A stretch of 64,000 bases of DNA from Isoetes taiwanensis (GCA_021234155.1 JAJEKV010000470.1:120306-184305); one strand, 5' to 3'; positions 43,502-56,500 are shown, counted from the stretch's first letter. Program-made: numbers and translations. The notes: generated by a model from the sequence alone, not told the origin.

Positions 43502-44060
43502 CATTATAATACAAGATATCCTTCTTTGTCTTAATAAGATCTTCTAAGGTGAATTCCTCAATCTCATCTCGGCTAAACAGTTCGAGCCAACCATCTATGG
43601 CTATGGTATGGTGAGGTGTGGCGTCCAAGAGAATGAATGCCAAAGATTCACGCTGCCCTTGTTGTCTCTCATAAAGAGTTTTGAAAAAAGGTTTCAAAGA
43701 GTTGTGGATCAAACATCATCTATTCTTCACCTCTTCAATGCCTTTGCCCTGTAAATATGGAACTTGAGAGTTACCAGAAAAGGAGCAAGCTCCTGCTTTG
43801 CAGTCATTCCGATTCTTTGAACACTAAACCCGACCTCTTCTCTCGAGATTTCCTAAGCCGAGTCGTGACCTCCTTTGTTCTATGCTCATTTGAGTTCCTT
43901 CTCACCTCGTCTTTATGACGTCGGCATGAGCGGAATGGCTTTAGATATCTAAATACTGCATTTCGACAATTTAAGAACCTCTTGATGGCTCGTTCCGGCC
44001 ATTCTTGGAGCGTCTATACGAAATGACCAAAAAAAAATGAAACACATAAGATTTAAAAAA
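43502..44060. other. No gene recognised
   Basis: A minus-strand frame of 81 codons (43467-43712) contains EFTLEDLIKTKKDILYYN but resembles no family I know. Otherwise empty. Confidence 0.4.
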
Positions 44061-44067
44061 CCGTACG

Positions 44068-44152
44068 ATGTCGTTATAAACTAGGACATCATTATGGAGG
44101 TCGACGAAGGAACGTCGTTAAACGACGCTAGGACGTCGTTAAACGACGTCTC
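44068..44152. repeat. ACGTCGTTAAACGACG hairpin repeats
   Basis: GACGTCGTTAAACGACGTC at 44132-44150 has two 9-bp perfect arms around one base. A near copy lies at 44111-44128, and looser GATGTCGTTATAAAC, GGTCGACGAAGG and TAGGACATC echoes precede it. The GACG words recall the CACTA-like subterminal blocks at 4.4 and 6.3 kb. Confidence 0.75.
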
Positions 44153-44887
44153 TATTGTTTTATAATGTCTCTATGTTTGTCCGGGGCTGGCTTTCATTTT
44201 TTCCTGTTTACAAAAATCCTTTTCCTTTTGTTGGCCTTGATGATCGCTACTCCTTACTTTTTTTTGCATAAGCTACTTCCTTAGTTTCTTAGAGTAGTTG
44301 AGATGCTTTTTGCATTGCTTTTCTGCGTTTTTTTTGAGGAAAACATTGGAGGTTAGAGTTCTCCAACTTAGCTCGCAAGTCCATAGCTGAGAAGCTTTTG
44401 ACTTAATACAAAACTCTTTTGCCACGAGTTGGGCAAAAGAAATGTTTGCAGCAGCCTTGGCTGCCGCGATAAATTTCTTGTAATATTTAATGAATAATAA
44501 CAACCTACTTAATGATAAGGAAGCAACTTCTTTATGTTTAAATGCACTTGTCTAATATATCCATGTTGTAGAAACATAAAATAAAAAGTCTACCTTCTCA
44601 AAGTTAAATCAACATTGCTTATATATCTAGATAAGTCATAGCCCCTATGTAGTAGCAACCATCTTCCAAAATATTCAATGGATGCCACTTGTTTAAATGA
44701 GTGAACCATGTCTACTTAGATATGATATGGTCATATGGTGTTAACATATAATTTGGACCATGAATACAATTGTAAGCTCTTTTAATCTAGGTTCATATAC
44801 CAGTAATGTTATCAAAGTATTATAGATGGAGCAACATTAGGATATTATAATCACTTTTCTATGCTATAGAGTAATGATAACTATCTT
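44153..44887. other. No gene recognised
   Basis: AT-rich sequence with short frames. The 5' end of LINE-B may lie within or just after it. Confidence 0.4.
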
Positions 44888-45385
44888 TTGTATCAGGTAT
44901 ACACTCCTAGCTTTTTGCCTAGCAAGATTAGTGCACTTCGGATGCCATGCTGGTTTGCCTTGGAAGATTTTTCGATTGAGTTGCAAGTTCCAGAGTTTAT
45001 GATGGCTATTGCTAGTGGCTTGGGTCTTCATCTTGCTTATTCTATTGTGAATGGTCCTCGTATTTGTGTCTCTCTTCCAGCTGATGCATCCCTCCCAAAA
45101 TTTGTTGTTGTCAAAAGTGGTCCACTGTTCTTCAAATATGGTTTGTCGTTACTTAATGGTCCTGAGCTTGCAGACATGTTTCCTGATGCTGAGGCATTCT
45201 CTAGTTTTCGCGTTAGAAGAACACCTTCCTTTGCTCCTGTCGCATCCGCAGCCCATGGCCAAGTGTCTCCATCTTCCTTTGATCCCTCTCCAGTCTTGGC
45301 AGCTTTAGATTCTAGCCAATCTACTCCTACTCCTGTGTCCATTCTTGCTCCTCTTCCTCCCTCTCCTCCCCAAGGTAGCCCTTAA
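44888..45385 (+). pseudogene. LINE ORF1-like protein, DUF4283-type domain
   Basis: An open frame of 165 codons. ISALRMPCWFALEDFSIELQ, MMAIASGLGLHL and GPRICVSLPADASLP follow the order of the DUF4283-like domain of plant L1 ORF1 (W..F..LP.E......I...LG..L.........R..V..D.S..LP). The C-terminal third is Ser/Pro/Ala-rich (SFDPSPVLAALDSSQ). The usual zinc knuckles are absent, and the frame stops with QGSP. It lies 1.4 kb upstream of LINE-B endonuclease on the same strand, so I take it as ORF1 of that element. A separate decayed ORF1 is possible. Confidence 0.55.
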
Positions 45386-46539
45386 GCTCGAAATATCGCC
45401 AAAAGGCTATTTTTTTGGACATTTGCATTTTTTTTCACTATTGTTGAGTAGGATCAATTAGGAGTGATGCCAATAAAATATCGCCACCTTGTCTACGAAA
45501 TTTTCTCCCTCCACTCATAAGTTAGCCTACATCACTAAATGATGGATTCTTGGAATCGCCCCCATGTGAATTTTATTCTTGGTAATTATTCTAAAATCGC
45601 CCCTTAACCCCCTAAAATCATGTAAAATTAATATGAATCCTATTCTTGGTGAGTTTTTTAGAATTGCTATTTACCTCCAAGAAAAAAAAAAAAGGAAAGG
45701 GAAAAAACCATGCATGTTATATGGATTTCATGATCCAGTTCCAACATCCAGGTATGCAATACTGGAGTATTTTTTGCTTTTGGTGCATTGTTTATCCAAT
45801 CTTAAAAAGATGACTGAAATCAAATTGGTTTGTGCTTGCCCACCATAATATGCAATCATGCCTCGGCTAGATCTGTGTACTTGTTGGTGTTTAGCCCTTA
45901 GTGTGGAGCTATTGAGATTTACAATCATATGCCAATGTCTTAACATGTATATTCATTATGTGAGCATTGCGCTTACAACTGTATACGGACATAACAAATA
46001 TATATTGTAGACTCAAATTTTACTTGAGAAAAAGGTATATATTCCATCGCTTGATGGATGAAAGATTCGCCAAGGTTGCTACAACTCAAATTGAAGTTCG
46101 AAACAAAATCGCCAACATAACTAATCGGAAAAAGCTAAGATTAAGCCTCACATTCTAAATTACACCTATAAAAATTTGGGCAATATGAAAGGCTTGTAGT
46201 CATTGCTTTCATAAGCCGGAACATTTGGAAGCATCTTGTTGTGAATGGTCCATCCCTCATATGAAAAAAGAGTTGCGTCCGGAGAAACACTATTGCACCA
46301 CAATCTCTCCACGTTGAGTATGCAACTCCAGTTGAACCGGCATTGGCTACCATTGTTACAACCCTTCACGCATCATCACGGACTAGCTTTGGGCTGTCGG
46401 TGGAAGTATCATGTCTGATAGTGACTCCATAGATTTAAAAAGGCCACCAGACCACCCGCATTATGAAGCTGGTTTCTGGAGCGTTCGGGGTGTCGCTTCT
46501 TCCCCAACCAAAGGAGGCGGACTTTCCATGGCTCTTGCT

Positions 46540-49090
46540 AGGTTGAATTGATTTTTATTTTCTACAAGAGCACAAGTGCAAAAGGAGGATGTGCACATAG
46601 TACGTGGTAGGTAGGCAATACAATGTCTTGGTGGCTGCAGCGGACTCGGCAAAAGCGGGGTCCTTATAGCATGGAGACATGATATAGCGGTCACATTCAC
46701 TCATCTTGTGATTTGCTCATTTGGATTATTATCAAGTGGTTTGATAAGGAAAAGAGTGGGGACTAGTGAATATGTATGCGCACAATAGACCTCAGACAGG
46801 TGCACTCTAGATGGCTTTGAGATCCAAACGAGTTCGACTAGGGGCTCATGTTGCATGGTTGTTGGTGGGTGACTTCAATATGGTGGAGTTGGAAGTTGAT
46901 CGTCTGTGAGAGGATCAGAAATCATCAAGGCTTTGAGCGTGAGCGATGGCGGCGCTTGATGCATATTTGTGGTTTGGTAAAGGTGGATGGCGATGGAACC
47001 TTCACTTGGCGCAATGGCTGGCTTGGAGCTGGTAGATCATATGCATGTCATGACAGGGGATATTATAATGCATTGGCAGCTACATATTTGCATAATTTCT
47101 CTTGCCAAAACATGCTTGACAGCTCTATTTCGGATCACAATCCGCAGTATTTCTCTTATTCTCGGGATGGGGCACATAAGCGGGACCAAGACTTATTTCA
47201 AAGGTAAACACTTCATACTTGAAGGATGAGGGAGTTTAAGAATGGATGCAAAGCGGCCTGGTTCTGCATTTGTGAGAAGGAAAGGAATGGCTGGGATTGT
47301 TGATGTTCTAAACATCATGAAGTCCTTTGCTAAGAATTGGGGTCGTCGGTGAGTTCTTTGCTAATCGAGGGATTTTGATTGCTATGTACCAACAATTAGT
47401 GGCTTACTTGGTCACATTTGTACCATCGGATGCGAGGAAGAAGAAGTAGATTCTGGCGGCGTTAGGCGGATAGAAGGCGAGCAAGTTCATCATGCTTGAG
47501 TTAAAGCGGGACTGCAATGGTTCAAAAGGGGATCGTTGTACAAGCTTTTTAGAGCTGCAAAAATTCGGAGACAAGATTCTCTGCGATGGTGTCCTTCAAG
47601 TTCAAGATGGAGCTCTCATCTCGATCTGAGCAACTTAAGTTCTTTTACGCATGGCCACTTTTCTTTCTTTTTTTTTGCTTGTCATTGCTTTCCCTTCAAT
47701 TAGATTTTAGGGAGGCATTACTTGGAAAGATACATCCTATTATATCGAGGAGCAAAGAGCTACTCTAAGCGAGATGCGGTGGATGATTTAGCGGATGCTA
47801 CCTTTCTTTTTAAAGAAAGGAAAGTGTCTGGTTGATGGTATTCCCATGGAGTTCTTTTCGGGGAGTTATGGGATTGAGTTGGCGATGATGTGTGCGATGC
47901 GTTTGAGGTTTCATGAGGCAAAGCGTCTAGACAAAATTCTTAACTTTCGGGCTATATTTCTCTCCTTTCAAAATGCAAGAGCCTTCATCATTTTTGGTGG
48001 CACCCTATCACTTTGTTATCTTACGTTGTACAAGATCTTTGCCAAAGCTTATGCACAAAAGCTTCGGGATATTCTTGCTGATTCCATACCAGGATTTCTG
48101 CCACGATGATGCATATTAAATAATGTAGCTGCTGCTTTTGAAGGTATTTATTGGGCTCGACTTCGGGGCCATGAAATTCTATATTTCAACTGGACCTTGC
48201 AAAGCATACGACGGTGTTGATTGGGCCTTCTTAAATATCTCTTCGCTTTTTGGTGCACAATTCACGGTGATGTCAATGAGGCTTCATTATTTTCGCTCTT
48301 CTATTCTCTTCCAAGGGGAACCCTCAGCATTCTTTCAGGTGGGTCGTGGCATCCGTCAGGGCTGCCCATTAGCTCCACTGTTATTTACTGTTGTGGCAGA
48401 GGTCCTTGGCTAGGTCTTCTCTCTTGCTGCTCAGGAGGGAACCTTGCATGGACTTCCTATGAACAATGGGTCACAGGAGATCTGTAATCAATATCACCGG
48501 ATGACACTCCCCCCTTTTTTTTTTTTGAAGGACGTCGGACTTAATTAATAACACTCCAACATAATCTTGCATAGATTTCCTATGAACAATGGGTCGCGAG
48601 GAGATCACGTAATCAATATCTGAGATGACACTTTCCTTTTTTAGAAGCCCGGATGAGCAAAATTTGCAGAATGCCATTTCCTTGTTGGATTATTTTTCCC
48701 TAACATCTAGTATTTTTGTGGGTTGGCAGAAGTGCACAACACTATGGGCATTGGACTCTCCAGTTCCACCATGCGTATCACGCCTATCCATGGAAGATCC
48801 TTCCCCATGGTAAAGCAACCAAACTTATTGGTATCCTGTAAGTGTTCATATCTCATCAGGAGATACTTGGGAGGCAATGATTAAGGGCTTGGAAAAGCAC
48901 TTTTTCTAGTGGTCCACACCTAAGCTTTCCATGGCGGGACGAATCTTTGTGGCTAAGTCAGTTTTAAATAGCACCCATGTGTATATGGCTTCATTCATTT
49001 TGGCTTCATTTGGGGAACGGAGGAGGGTCTTTGTTGTCAAAGTCGAGTTAGGGGAAAAGTGCATATTGCCAAAGTATTTTGTGGCCTTAG
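46540..49090 (+). pseudogene. LINE-B ORF2: endonuclease and reverse transcriptase, multiply broken
   Basis: The endonuclease part reads FLQEHKCKKEDVHIVRGR, GKSGVLIAW, NMYAHNRP and WLLVGDFNMVELEVDRL (46555-46905), then DGTFTWRNGWLG and a remnant of the SDHNP box (ISDHNPQYFS, 47130). The RT part has GIPMEFF (47840), YKIFAKAYAQKLRDIL, AYDGVDWAFL (48203), then RGIRQGCPLAPLLFTVVAEV (48343-48405). The YxDD box lies next to an inserted LINE scrap at 48.5 kb. SPDEQNLQNAISLLDYF and LSMAGRIFVAKSVL (48925) follow. Each domain keeps its family motifs, but the frame changes at least eight times, so it is inactive. Confidence 0.85.
48443..48636 (-). mobile_element. ~50-bp LINE 3' scrap flanked by a ~70-bp duplication, inside LINE-B
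   Basis: CTTGCATGGACTTCCTATG...GATGACACTCC (48443-48514) is repeated as CTTGCATAGATTTCCTATG...GATGACACTTTCC (48566-48636). Between the copies sit 12-13 T, then GAAGGACGTCGGACTTAATT and ATAACACTCCAACATAAT. Read on the minus strand this ends ...CCTTC plus poly(A), like the LINE-A end (GATCCTTC plus poly(A)). It is therefore an extremely short LINE copy with an unusually long target duplication, and it split the YxDD region of LINE-B. Confidence 0.8.
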
Positions 49091-49179
49091 GATGATCAAT
49101 TTTTCTTTTGTAGAGCGAAGTGATGATTTCTAAGTTTATTTGGAGAATTTTTGAATAATGTGGATGAGTCCCGGGTTCC

Positions 49180-50409
49180 CATCTTGTTTATCGATCTTAT
49201 AAATGTGCATTTCTTTTGGATCGCCATCTGTTTAGACCACTTTTCCACAGGCTCTGTTTTATCCACCGATCGCATCCCCAATGCTTCTCCAATTCTTATA
49301 GGATTGCTAGTTGTGTGGAAAGGCTGTACAATCTGTTTCATTTTTCACCGTCTTGCGCACACTAAGCGTTCTTGCAAGTTGTTGGTGGATTCTATTGGGC
49401 GGTGGTCCTTTAGTATTTTCAGTCCACCCATTGGCCTTAGCGTAGATGGAGATCGGTAGTGTGTATATAATATCGATGATATATAATAATGAAGGCAATT
49501 GTTGACATGGGAAGAGTTTAAAGCTAAGTTCCTCCTTTTAAAGGTGGGGGATCGGGCTATTTGGCGAAGGTGTCTTAATTCTTCCTCCAATAGCACAAGT
49601 GGATGACCCTAGCCTTGAGTAGTTCATGGCGTGTCAGCGGATAAGTTGTGAATTCCATGTACAAAGGTCTTGCTTCTTTGGGACGTCTTGCCTCCTTCAT
49701 CCAAGTGGCCATTGGTCATTCCTAGAGATCGGCGGCGGTATGGAAATGGGTATGGGATAAAACTGCTCCATCCCAAAAAGTATGTATTTTATGGTGGCAA
49801 GTCATTTAGTTAATGCACTTGCGTTAATATACGGTGCCGCAGTTTAGATCGAGGAGATATACGCACTTTATCCCATATATTGCCTGAGAGGGGCCGAGAT
49901 AATTGAGCATTGCTTCTTCCTATATAGACATGTCAAGCATGTTTGATTGTGTCTTCAAGGTCTCTTTCGTTTGCAATTTGAATATCCACCGGTGTTATTA
50001 GCGAGTCTATCCAAGTGGTTAGAAAAATTTGGCAAAAGGGGCATTCACTTGGCCTGCATGGATCACACAGTCCATTTGGAAAAGAAGAATCTTCTCATAC
50101 TCAAAGGTTTTGCTTGTTCGGATGCCGCGAGGTCCTTCTTGATGCCCAACAACGAATTGTCAAAGCATTCATATGCTCATCAATTGCTAATGAGGTGAAG
50201 GGGCCATATTTGGGCACACTATCTTGATTCACACTTACTCATGAGATTTTACTTGCTCTTCATATTGTTTTTAGATGTTTTATTTGGAGTGGGGTGGATT
50301 TGCTGTGGTGGACATTCTCTCCACTGAGTTTTTTAGTCCCCATTGTACTTTGTAACTTTCTCTGGATAATAAAGGCGGGGTTTATGATTGCAAATCTTAG
50401 AAAAAAAAA
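49180..50409 (+). pseudogene. LINE-B ORF2 tail with zf-RVT domain
   Basis: Across changing frames: HTKRSCKLLVDSIGRWSF (49360), WEEFKAKFLLLKVGDRAIW (49515), WKWVWDKTAPSQKVCILWWQ (49745-49805) and a shifted zinc cluster, PY CLRGAE.IEHCFF (~49880-49920). Then WKRRN-like and SKHSYAHQLLMR (50090-50195) follow. This parallels the zf-RVT tail of LINE-A (WKWVWRS.VPPKVS, C..C..E.E..EHCF, W..WKRR). Stops occur throughout. Confidence 0.75.
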
Positions 50410-50512
50410 AGGGTTTTGTGTCTATTTTCAAAATCAAAAATTATTTGGCATTCTCAATAATAAAATCCATTCTCTAGTCTACCATATTAAAGTAGTGCAA
50501 TAATAGCATGAA

Positions 50513-50974
50513 AACTTCTCAAATATGGATATGGATATGGTTTGCTCAAATACTGCTACGTTTGAGCTATGTACTAAGATCAGGTACTAATGCCTGAATT
50601 CCATTCTATTTGGCTACTCTGATACCTAGGCCTTGTGAAACAAGGTGCATATATCTTCCTCTTATTTTGGTGTTCGGATTATGCGTAAGTGCCTTTGATG
50701 AGGCAATTATTTCCAAGTGCCTCTTGGCAACTTCTGAGGATATTCATGAGTAATGTCAGTTCACGATGGAGATAGGCCTCATGAGCTTCTCAAAGAATTA
50801 TCGGCTTATAGAGCAATTAATAAGTTCTGTTTGTAGAGAATGAAGATGTCGAGATTACTTTGTAGTAATTCTCTACAAGCGATTAATAACATTGTACTTT
50901 TTAATCTTTTAATATAAAATATAAAAATTCGTACCTTCAAAAAAAAAAAAAAAAAAAAACTTCTCAAATTGGAT
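50513..50974 (+). mobile_element. LINE-C: ~430 bp 5'-truncated LINE copy with target duplication
   Basis: ACTTCTCAAATATGGAT (50514-50530) and ACTTCTCAAATTGGAT (50959-50974) flank the insertion and differ by one base. The copy ends with TTCGTACCTTC and ~20 A (50940-50958). Its last 120 bp match the tail at 35.15-35.31 kb (GATGAAGATGT...GTAGTAATTCTCTA). It inserted just downstream of the LINE-B tail. Confidence 0.85.
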
Positions 50975-53505
50975 AGCAATATATCTAAACTTATATGTTA
51001 CTACCTCATTTGATCAAAGCTTTTCCTTGTACAAGAAGGCAGTTGATGTCCAAATTTCCCATTCTATTCTTTGTTGAACTTGAAAGCTTTATACAGACCA
51101 ATATTCTCTCTTAATTGATCAAGAACTTGTGTTCCATTACAAACTCAAAAAGATTTATAAACAAAAAATTATTGATCATACATTTTAAAGATTACTGTAG
51201 CATTTGAAAGATTAATCTAGTCTTCAATATTGTCTACTGCAGTATCTTAACTTACACCATATTATTACAACATTCTCTCTTCTTCTCTTCATCTTCACTT
51301 TGCCCCAAGCTTGCCCTACTGCTAGTATTTTTGTTTTGAGGGATGGCGTGTGGGACTCAATAGGCCATCTAAACGAAAGAAGAACCAGTTTTCAATTGCC
51401 ATGAATTTAGTTTATTTAATAAGCTATACCACCACTAATTTGTTAATAGAAGCACTTTAAGATGACTAATAGGCCCACTAGCATTTATTATATATTGTTA
51501 GTAGAAGTTGTTGGAATATAAGGAGCATTGGTGGTCTCTAAAAACACCATAACTATTAGAAGGAAAAGAAGAAGAATAGCAAATTTCTTGATCCTGAATA
51601 AATATTCATGACATCCATTGGAATGTATATATATATCACTATCACTAATATATATACAGGTATTAGATGTGTGGTTTGTCATCTCATGGCCATGTTCATA
51701 GAGATTGATCCTAGCCGTCAAATGGTTGAGATCAAGGGTTAGGAAGATTCCACCTCGTATGGTGGATGATGGGCATACACATGAAAATTCCTTTTGTGAA
51801 TTTGCAGGGTCTTGCGTACCTGCTTTATTTTGCGAAGATGGGGCATGTATGGGTATGCATGGGCATCCACCTAGCCCATGGCCATATTCATGTCTAAGCC
51901 ATTGGATGGGGGAAGATGAAATCTGGCCTTCGATACATGGGGGCAATGGTAGGGAAAGTGCAAAGAAAAGTGCAGCATGAAAAGGTAAAAGGTGGCACCT
52001 TTATTTAATGAGGAAATAATTAGGTGACAATATTTATTAATGGACCATGTTCCTAGAAATTGATGACAACCATTGGTAAAATGATGGGTTCACCGAATAT
52101 ATACGATGGCTCTTTGTCTTATATGGCATTTAGTTTTATTGAGGTACCTAGCCATTGGCATTTGACGGCAGCCGATGTGACATGCATTTATGAATGGTAG
52201 TAAAGGTGAGCATGTTGGGAGGATGCGATGGGTGTGTGGATTAATGTACTGAACTTAAAAATTGTGACATGTATAATTGTCATAATTTATCGGGTCAATG
52301 CATTACAACATCAACTTTGCAAAATAGTCACAGGAGGCATATGGGTCCCCGAGGTTGAGAAAAATGGACCAGTTGACGTGGCATATGCAGAGTCTCCGAC
52401 AGGGGGGACCGGATCTGCCTCTCTGTTGAGACGGACCTACGCTGCCCGACGATCATGACAGTTATTTGATATAAATTTGGAACCAGATAATTTAAACGCC
52501 ATCTCAAGTATGCTTCATGTACAGTGGCGAATGTTCTGCAAATGGAAGTGGTGAAGATGATTCCGGCATGAGCAGAAGATTGCACTTTTGCCTGGCGGCG
52601 AAAATTAGGCTACAAGGCTGCGAATTGGTGCTGCATCTAGCCTCTACTTTGGTGCAAATCTGGCTTTTACGTCTGAGGTCAGTTTCTTTTGGATCTTCTA
52701 TGGTGTGATAGTTCTTAATTTACCTAGGTCCTGTTGTTATCCTATCTCATGCTTGGGGCGTTGAGCGAGCTAGGTAAGTGGGTTTTAGATTCAGAGAAGA
52801 AATGTCATACATCATCCTTCTTTTGCTCTTTTTTGTCATGTTGTTTGCTTGGCCTAAACAATGTGGGTGTGATCGTGCTCTTCTGCATTTGCATCTTAAG
52901 CTCTGGGAACCAAAGGGAAAAGCGACAAGGGAAGCGAATATTTAAGGTATGATGATAGTGATTATTCCTCTTTATTGGTAAATTCTTTGAAAGTCCTTAT
53001 TCACAATGAAGCTAGACGTATGGGGGAACTAAACTAGAGCATGGTTGTTAATTTCTGACGATGCTTTCATCACATTATCTACTATACTAATGATAGTGAA
53101 TTGAACAAATTGCATGCGGTTCATGACCAACAAATCGGTGTTTGGCGGAGTATCAAATTGATGATACGCTATCTATTGCTTGAAAAGGCGTTGATGTTGC
53201 CCGGTAGTCAAGCGAACTCATTGTGCGCGTTACGCTTTTTTCTCTTGATTGCTTACAGCGTATATGTAGTTAGGCGCTAGTCCTTGACCCTTAACCATAA
53301 GGCTCTATGTGATTTACGCATTTTTACGTCGGTAATTTCCTATGTTTTATATGGATGCAATAAAGGCAGGGCATTAATTATGTGCTACTGAAAAGCGGTG
53401 CCATTATTTGGTGGCAATTGTGACACGTTTCCTATGTTAGCGTGGGTCAACGATGATTTGTGTATGTTAAGCAACATATCTAGTCACCATTAAAAGCCAT
53501 GCCAA
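50975..53505. other. No firm gene
   Basis: Two overlapping opposing frames at 51488-51980 (152 and 91 codons) and frames at 52228-52708 show no recognisable domain. Around 52550-52680 the sequence has a reading QKIALLPGGEN...RIGAAS followed by a GAG/GTCAG donor-like site, which hints at an exon remnant. Nothing further can be said. Confidence 0.4.
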
Positions 53506-53509
53506 AGGC

Positions 53510-56500
53510 GGCGGTAGAGATAGATCAAATAGAAATTACAGTGAGGAGTTGAAAAGATTGAAGCGAAATGAATATCAACGAAGATGGTATGCTAGGCTAT
53601 CAGATGAAAGGAAGAATGACCCGAGGTTGAAGGGAATATATGGGGCATAGAGGGGTCAAAGCAATCAAGATCTTGGCGGAAGCGGCGAGAGCAAGTGATA
53701 GCGACTCGTTGAATGGCGTGTACGAAGGCGAATGCATTTCACAATTTCATAACCAACAAGTGGATTGAAATTGTGTATTGATTGCTGCATCGTAACGCCG
53801 TCAAGCCGGTCACAAATTACTTGTTCGAGGTGCAAGCATTGATACTAGTGCTTTTAGTTAGGCGACAATAGCGGGTCAACAAAGCGAGCGTGGCGGAGAT
53901 GGTATCTTTGACTCTCGAGGAAAGAAAGGCTGATCGTGAGAGCAAAAAGACAGTCTGAAGGAAACAGGGACAAAAGCGTAACAAGACAACGTAGTTAGGT
54001 TGAGAACATCATTCGATTACCAATATTAGCCCCTATACTCCATCATGGTCGTGATGCGATAATGGCCGGAACCCATCGCAAGTGCTAGTGACAAGTCGGT
54101 GTTAGCAATGCAACATTGGCAGCGTCAAATATGTAAGATGCAAGCCCAGGGCGCCCATTGCAATTCTATGGAGTAAGTCATGTATATATTGTGGTGCTAG
54201 ATTTGCGAGACGAAAGTGATACGCCATTTGTAACAATAGTAAATTCGCATGCTTCCATTATTTACCAGAGGTGCCTCTTACCCTTGCAAATCTTTTATAC
54301 TCAACGAGGGATAGGTCGATTGCATCGAAAATTGAACCGGCTCTTTTTGCTTCATCTTGCGCTTTGTGCGGATGGACAATTGTTGATTTACCAACTCCAT
54401 CTTCCATTCGCGTCGATGGGGCGGTTATATCACAACTTTTCCGTGTGTCCAAACCACATCAACCATTGCATTGGTATATCTATGATGAAAGTGATGAAGA
54501 TACGGACATGCGGGGGATGCATGGTGTAAGAGCTGATTGGGTTTTACAAATAGGAGAGGCTTTGGAAAATGTAAATCCGTATTGTGGACTGATCGAGAAT
54601 GATGCGGGGCATGCAACTAGAGGCAGTGCTAAGGTTGAATGGGACAATTACAGCGGGGTGGGGATTCTTCATACATGCCAACAACTCAATGTGACAAAAT
54701 CAAGAATTTGTATTCCCCAGGTTGCATGATAACCCACGGCGGTATATATAAGCATCTTAGATCCACAATATGAGCCTTTGCAATATCCTTTATTATATCC
54801 ACCGCGGGCGTTGGGTTGGTCTCAAGATAATGAACATCATTTATCACAACTAGATTGGTATAGATGTAGACTAATCCATGAAGCAAAGGTTCTTACAGCT
54901 AGAGAGGCTGGCTTGCATGTGAATATATTGTTGATATGTATTCTAGGGTCGAAGAAGAGAAGCTAAATTTTCTAGCAAGTGAGTCGTTATATGAAATGTG
55001 CCAAGTCTAGAATCAGGACTTTGCGAAGAAGGGACGAACGAGCGGTCCTGAAGCAGATTGCCTTCATCTTTTCTTGGGCAAAGAGTTGGTGCTTTCGGTT
55101 CAGATTGCGGATGCACTTGCTCTCACTAAACAAAAGGACCCCCAAATTTTTGTGACAATCACAACTAATCGGTGGCGAATTAAAAGCAATATTCTGGCCT
55201 GGACAAACATCGTGAGAGATACGGTAATAGTTGTCCGTTCATTTCCATGCCCGTTTCCGGTGAGCAAAAGGCTTTGTTACGTTCATATTTTGGACCAATT
55301 GTGTACATGTTGCATGTCATTGAGTTTGAAGCGTGGACTTCCTCATGGTCACATAGTGTTTAAACAAAATATGATATATCTCGAGAATGATCGACTCTTT
55401 GATATCAAGCGGAGATACCGGTGATGCCGGCGCATGCGCAACAATGAATGCGCCAAATACATGATCCACCACCATTCTAACCCGTTGCTCCAAGGATGGT
55501 TCTTCTAACATTGGAAGTATCCCGACCTCTTAACCAATCAACACGAATTGATGCTAAGGGTTTGTAATGATCGAAGGCGTATGAGAAGACACAAATGTTG
55601 TTCCTTATTGTGCTTTTCTATTGAAACAAGCTGATTGCCATGTGAGCGTGAATATTGCCGCCATTGTTCATGTCTTCATGTATTTATACACCTACATATA
55701 TAAAGGGTTTGATAAGGTACAGTACCATATTGGTTCCCGGCAACATCAGGTGAGGTGGACGATTATATAAGTGCCGGATATTTGTCATCGGCAAAGATGG
55801 CATGGGATTCTCAAATTCCATATCACGAAAAACAACCTCTTTGTGAAGTGCCTTCCTATCCACCTTGAGCGAGGATTTTCAATAAGATATAGAAGAGATC
55901 AAGCGGCATCGTTCTTGAGGCGATATTTCCTCGGACCACTAATTTTGAGTTCTCGGATCGACATATGTGGACTACTATGGCGCTACACATTTTTGCCTTT
56001 GAGGTCGGGCGCAGATACACCTATGAGCACATTGAAATAGGTCATGGCGCCAATTCTAGAAATATTGTGCGTGCGGAACAAAAGAGATCTCATTTGCGAG
56101 AATAAAAGGCTGGTGATGCCTCGAGAAGGGAACTATTCTATCTCCGTGACTACTCTTGCATACATCTCAAGGACATGGCGGGAATTAAAAACATATAATG
56201 GGCAAGTCTCTGGAACTTATCAAGAAACCTGTCCACTGCAATGGGACTTCTACAAGATAGATCCGAGCCAATATCCACAATGCAAAGAAGCAATATCCTT
56301 TCTACAAAAACACCCTCACGGCCGTTTTCTATTTACAATCTTAATTCTTGATGGTCTGCTGGCGGTGGATTTATGGAATAGGTTCCATATGGACTTGATA
56401 CAAGATTATTACATCAATACAAACTCTAATGTGATGCTTGCTGATCAATGAGGCACTTATCTCCATAGAAAATATGCTTACTTCGGCACAATAACAACTG

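Larger units (their letters stand above)
44888..50409 (+). mobile_element. LINE-B: near full-length decayed L1-type element, + strand
   Basis: In order on the + strand: ORF1-like domain (44.9-45.4 kb), AP endonuclease (46.56-46.93 kb), reverse transcriptase (47.8-49.1 kb), zf-RVT tail (49.7-50.1 kb), and a 3' end with CTGGATAATAAAGGCGGGGT and a short poly(A) (50400-50409). ORF2 is broken by many stops and shifts. The 45.4-46.4 kb interval is unassigned and holds two ~60-bp related stretches around TTCTTGGTAATT/TTCTTGGTGAGT. The target duplication could not be found because the 5' end is unclear. Confidence 0.8.

Noticed and set aside
44132-44150. Possible small hairpin RNA or terminator at GACGTCGTTAAACGACGTC
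   Set aside because: Hairpins with such short arms recur as part of a GACG repeat cluster; no transcript evidence, and rho-independent terminators do not apply to nuclear plant DNA.
51488-51980. Minus-strand 152-codon frame with a hydrophobic segment resembling a signal peptide
   Set aside because: The hydrophobic stretch lies near the C-terminus, no in-frame ATG precedes it directly, and the opposite strand is equally open. No family match.
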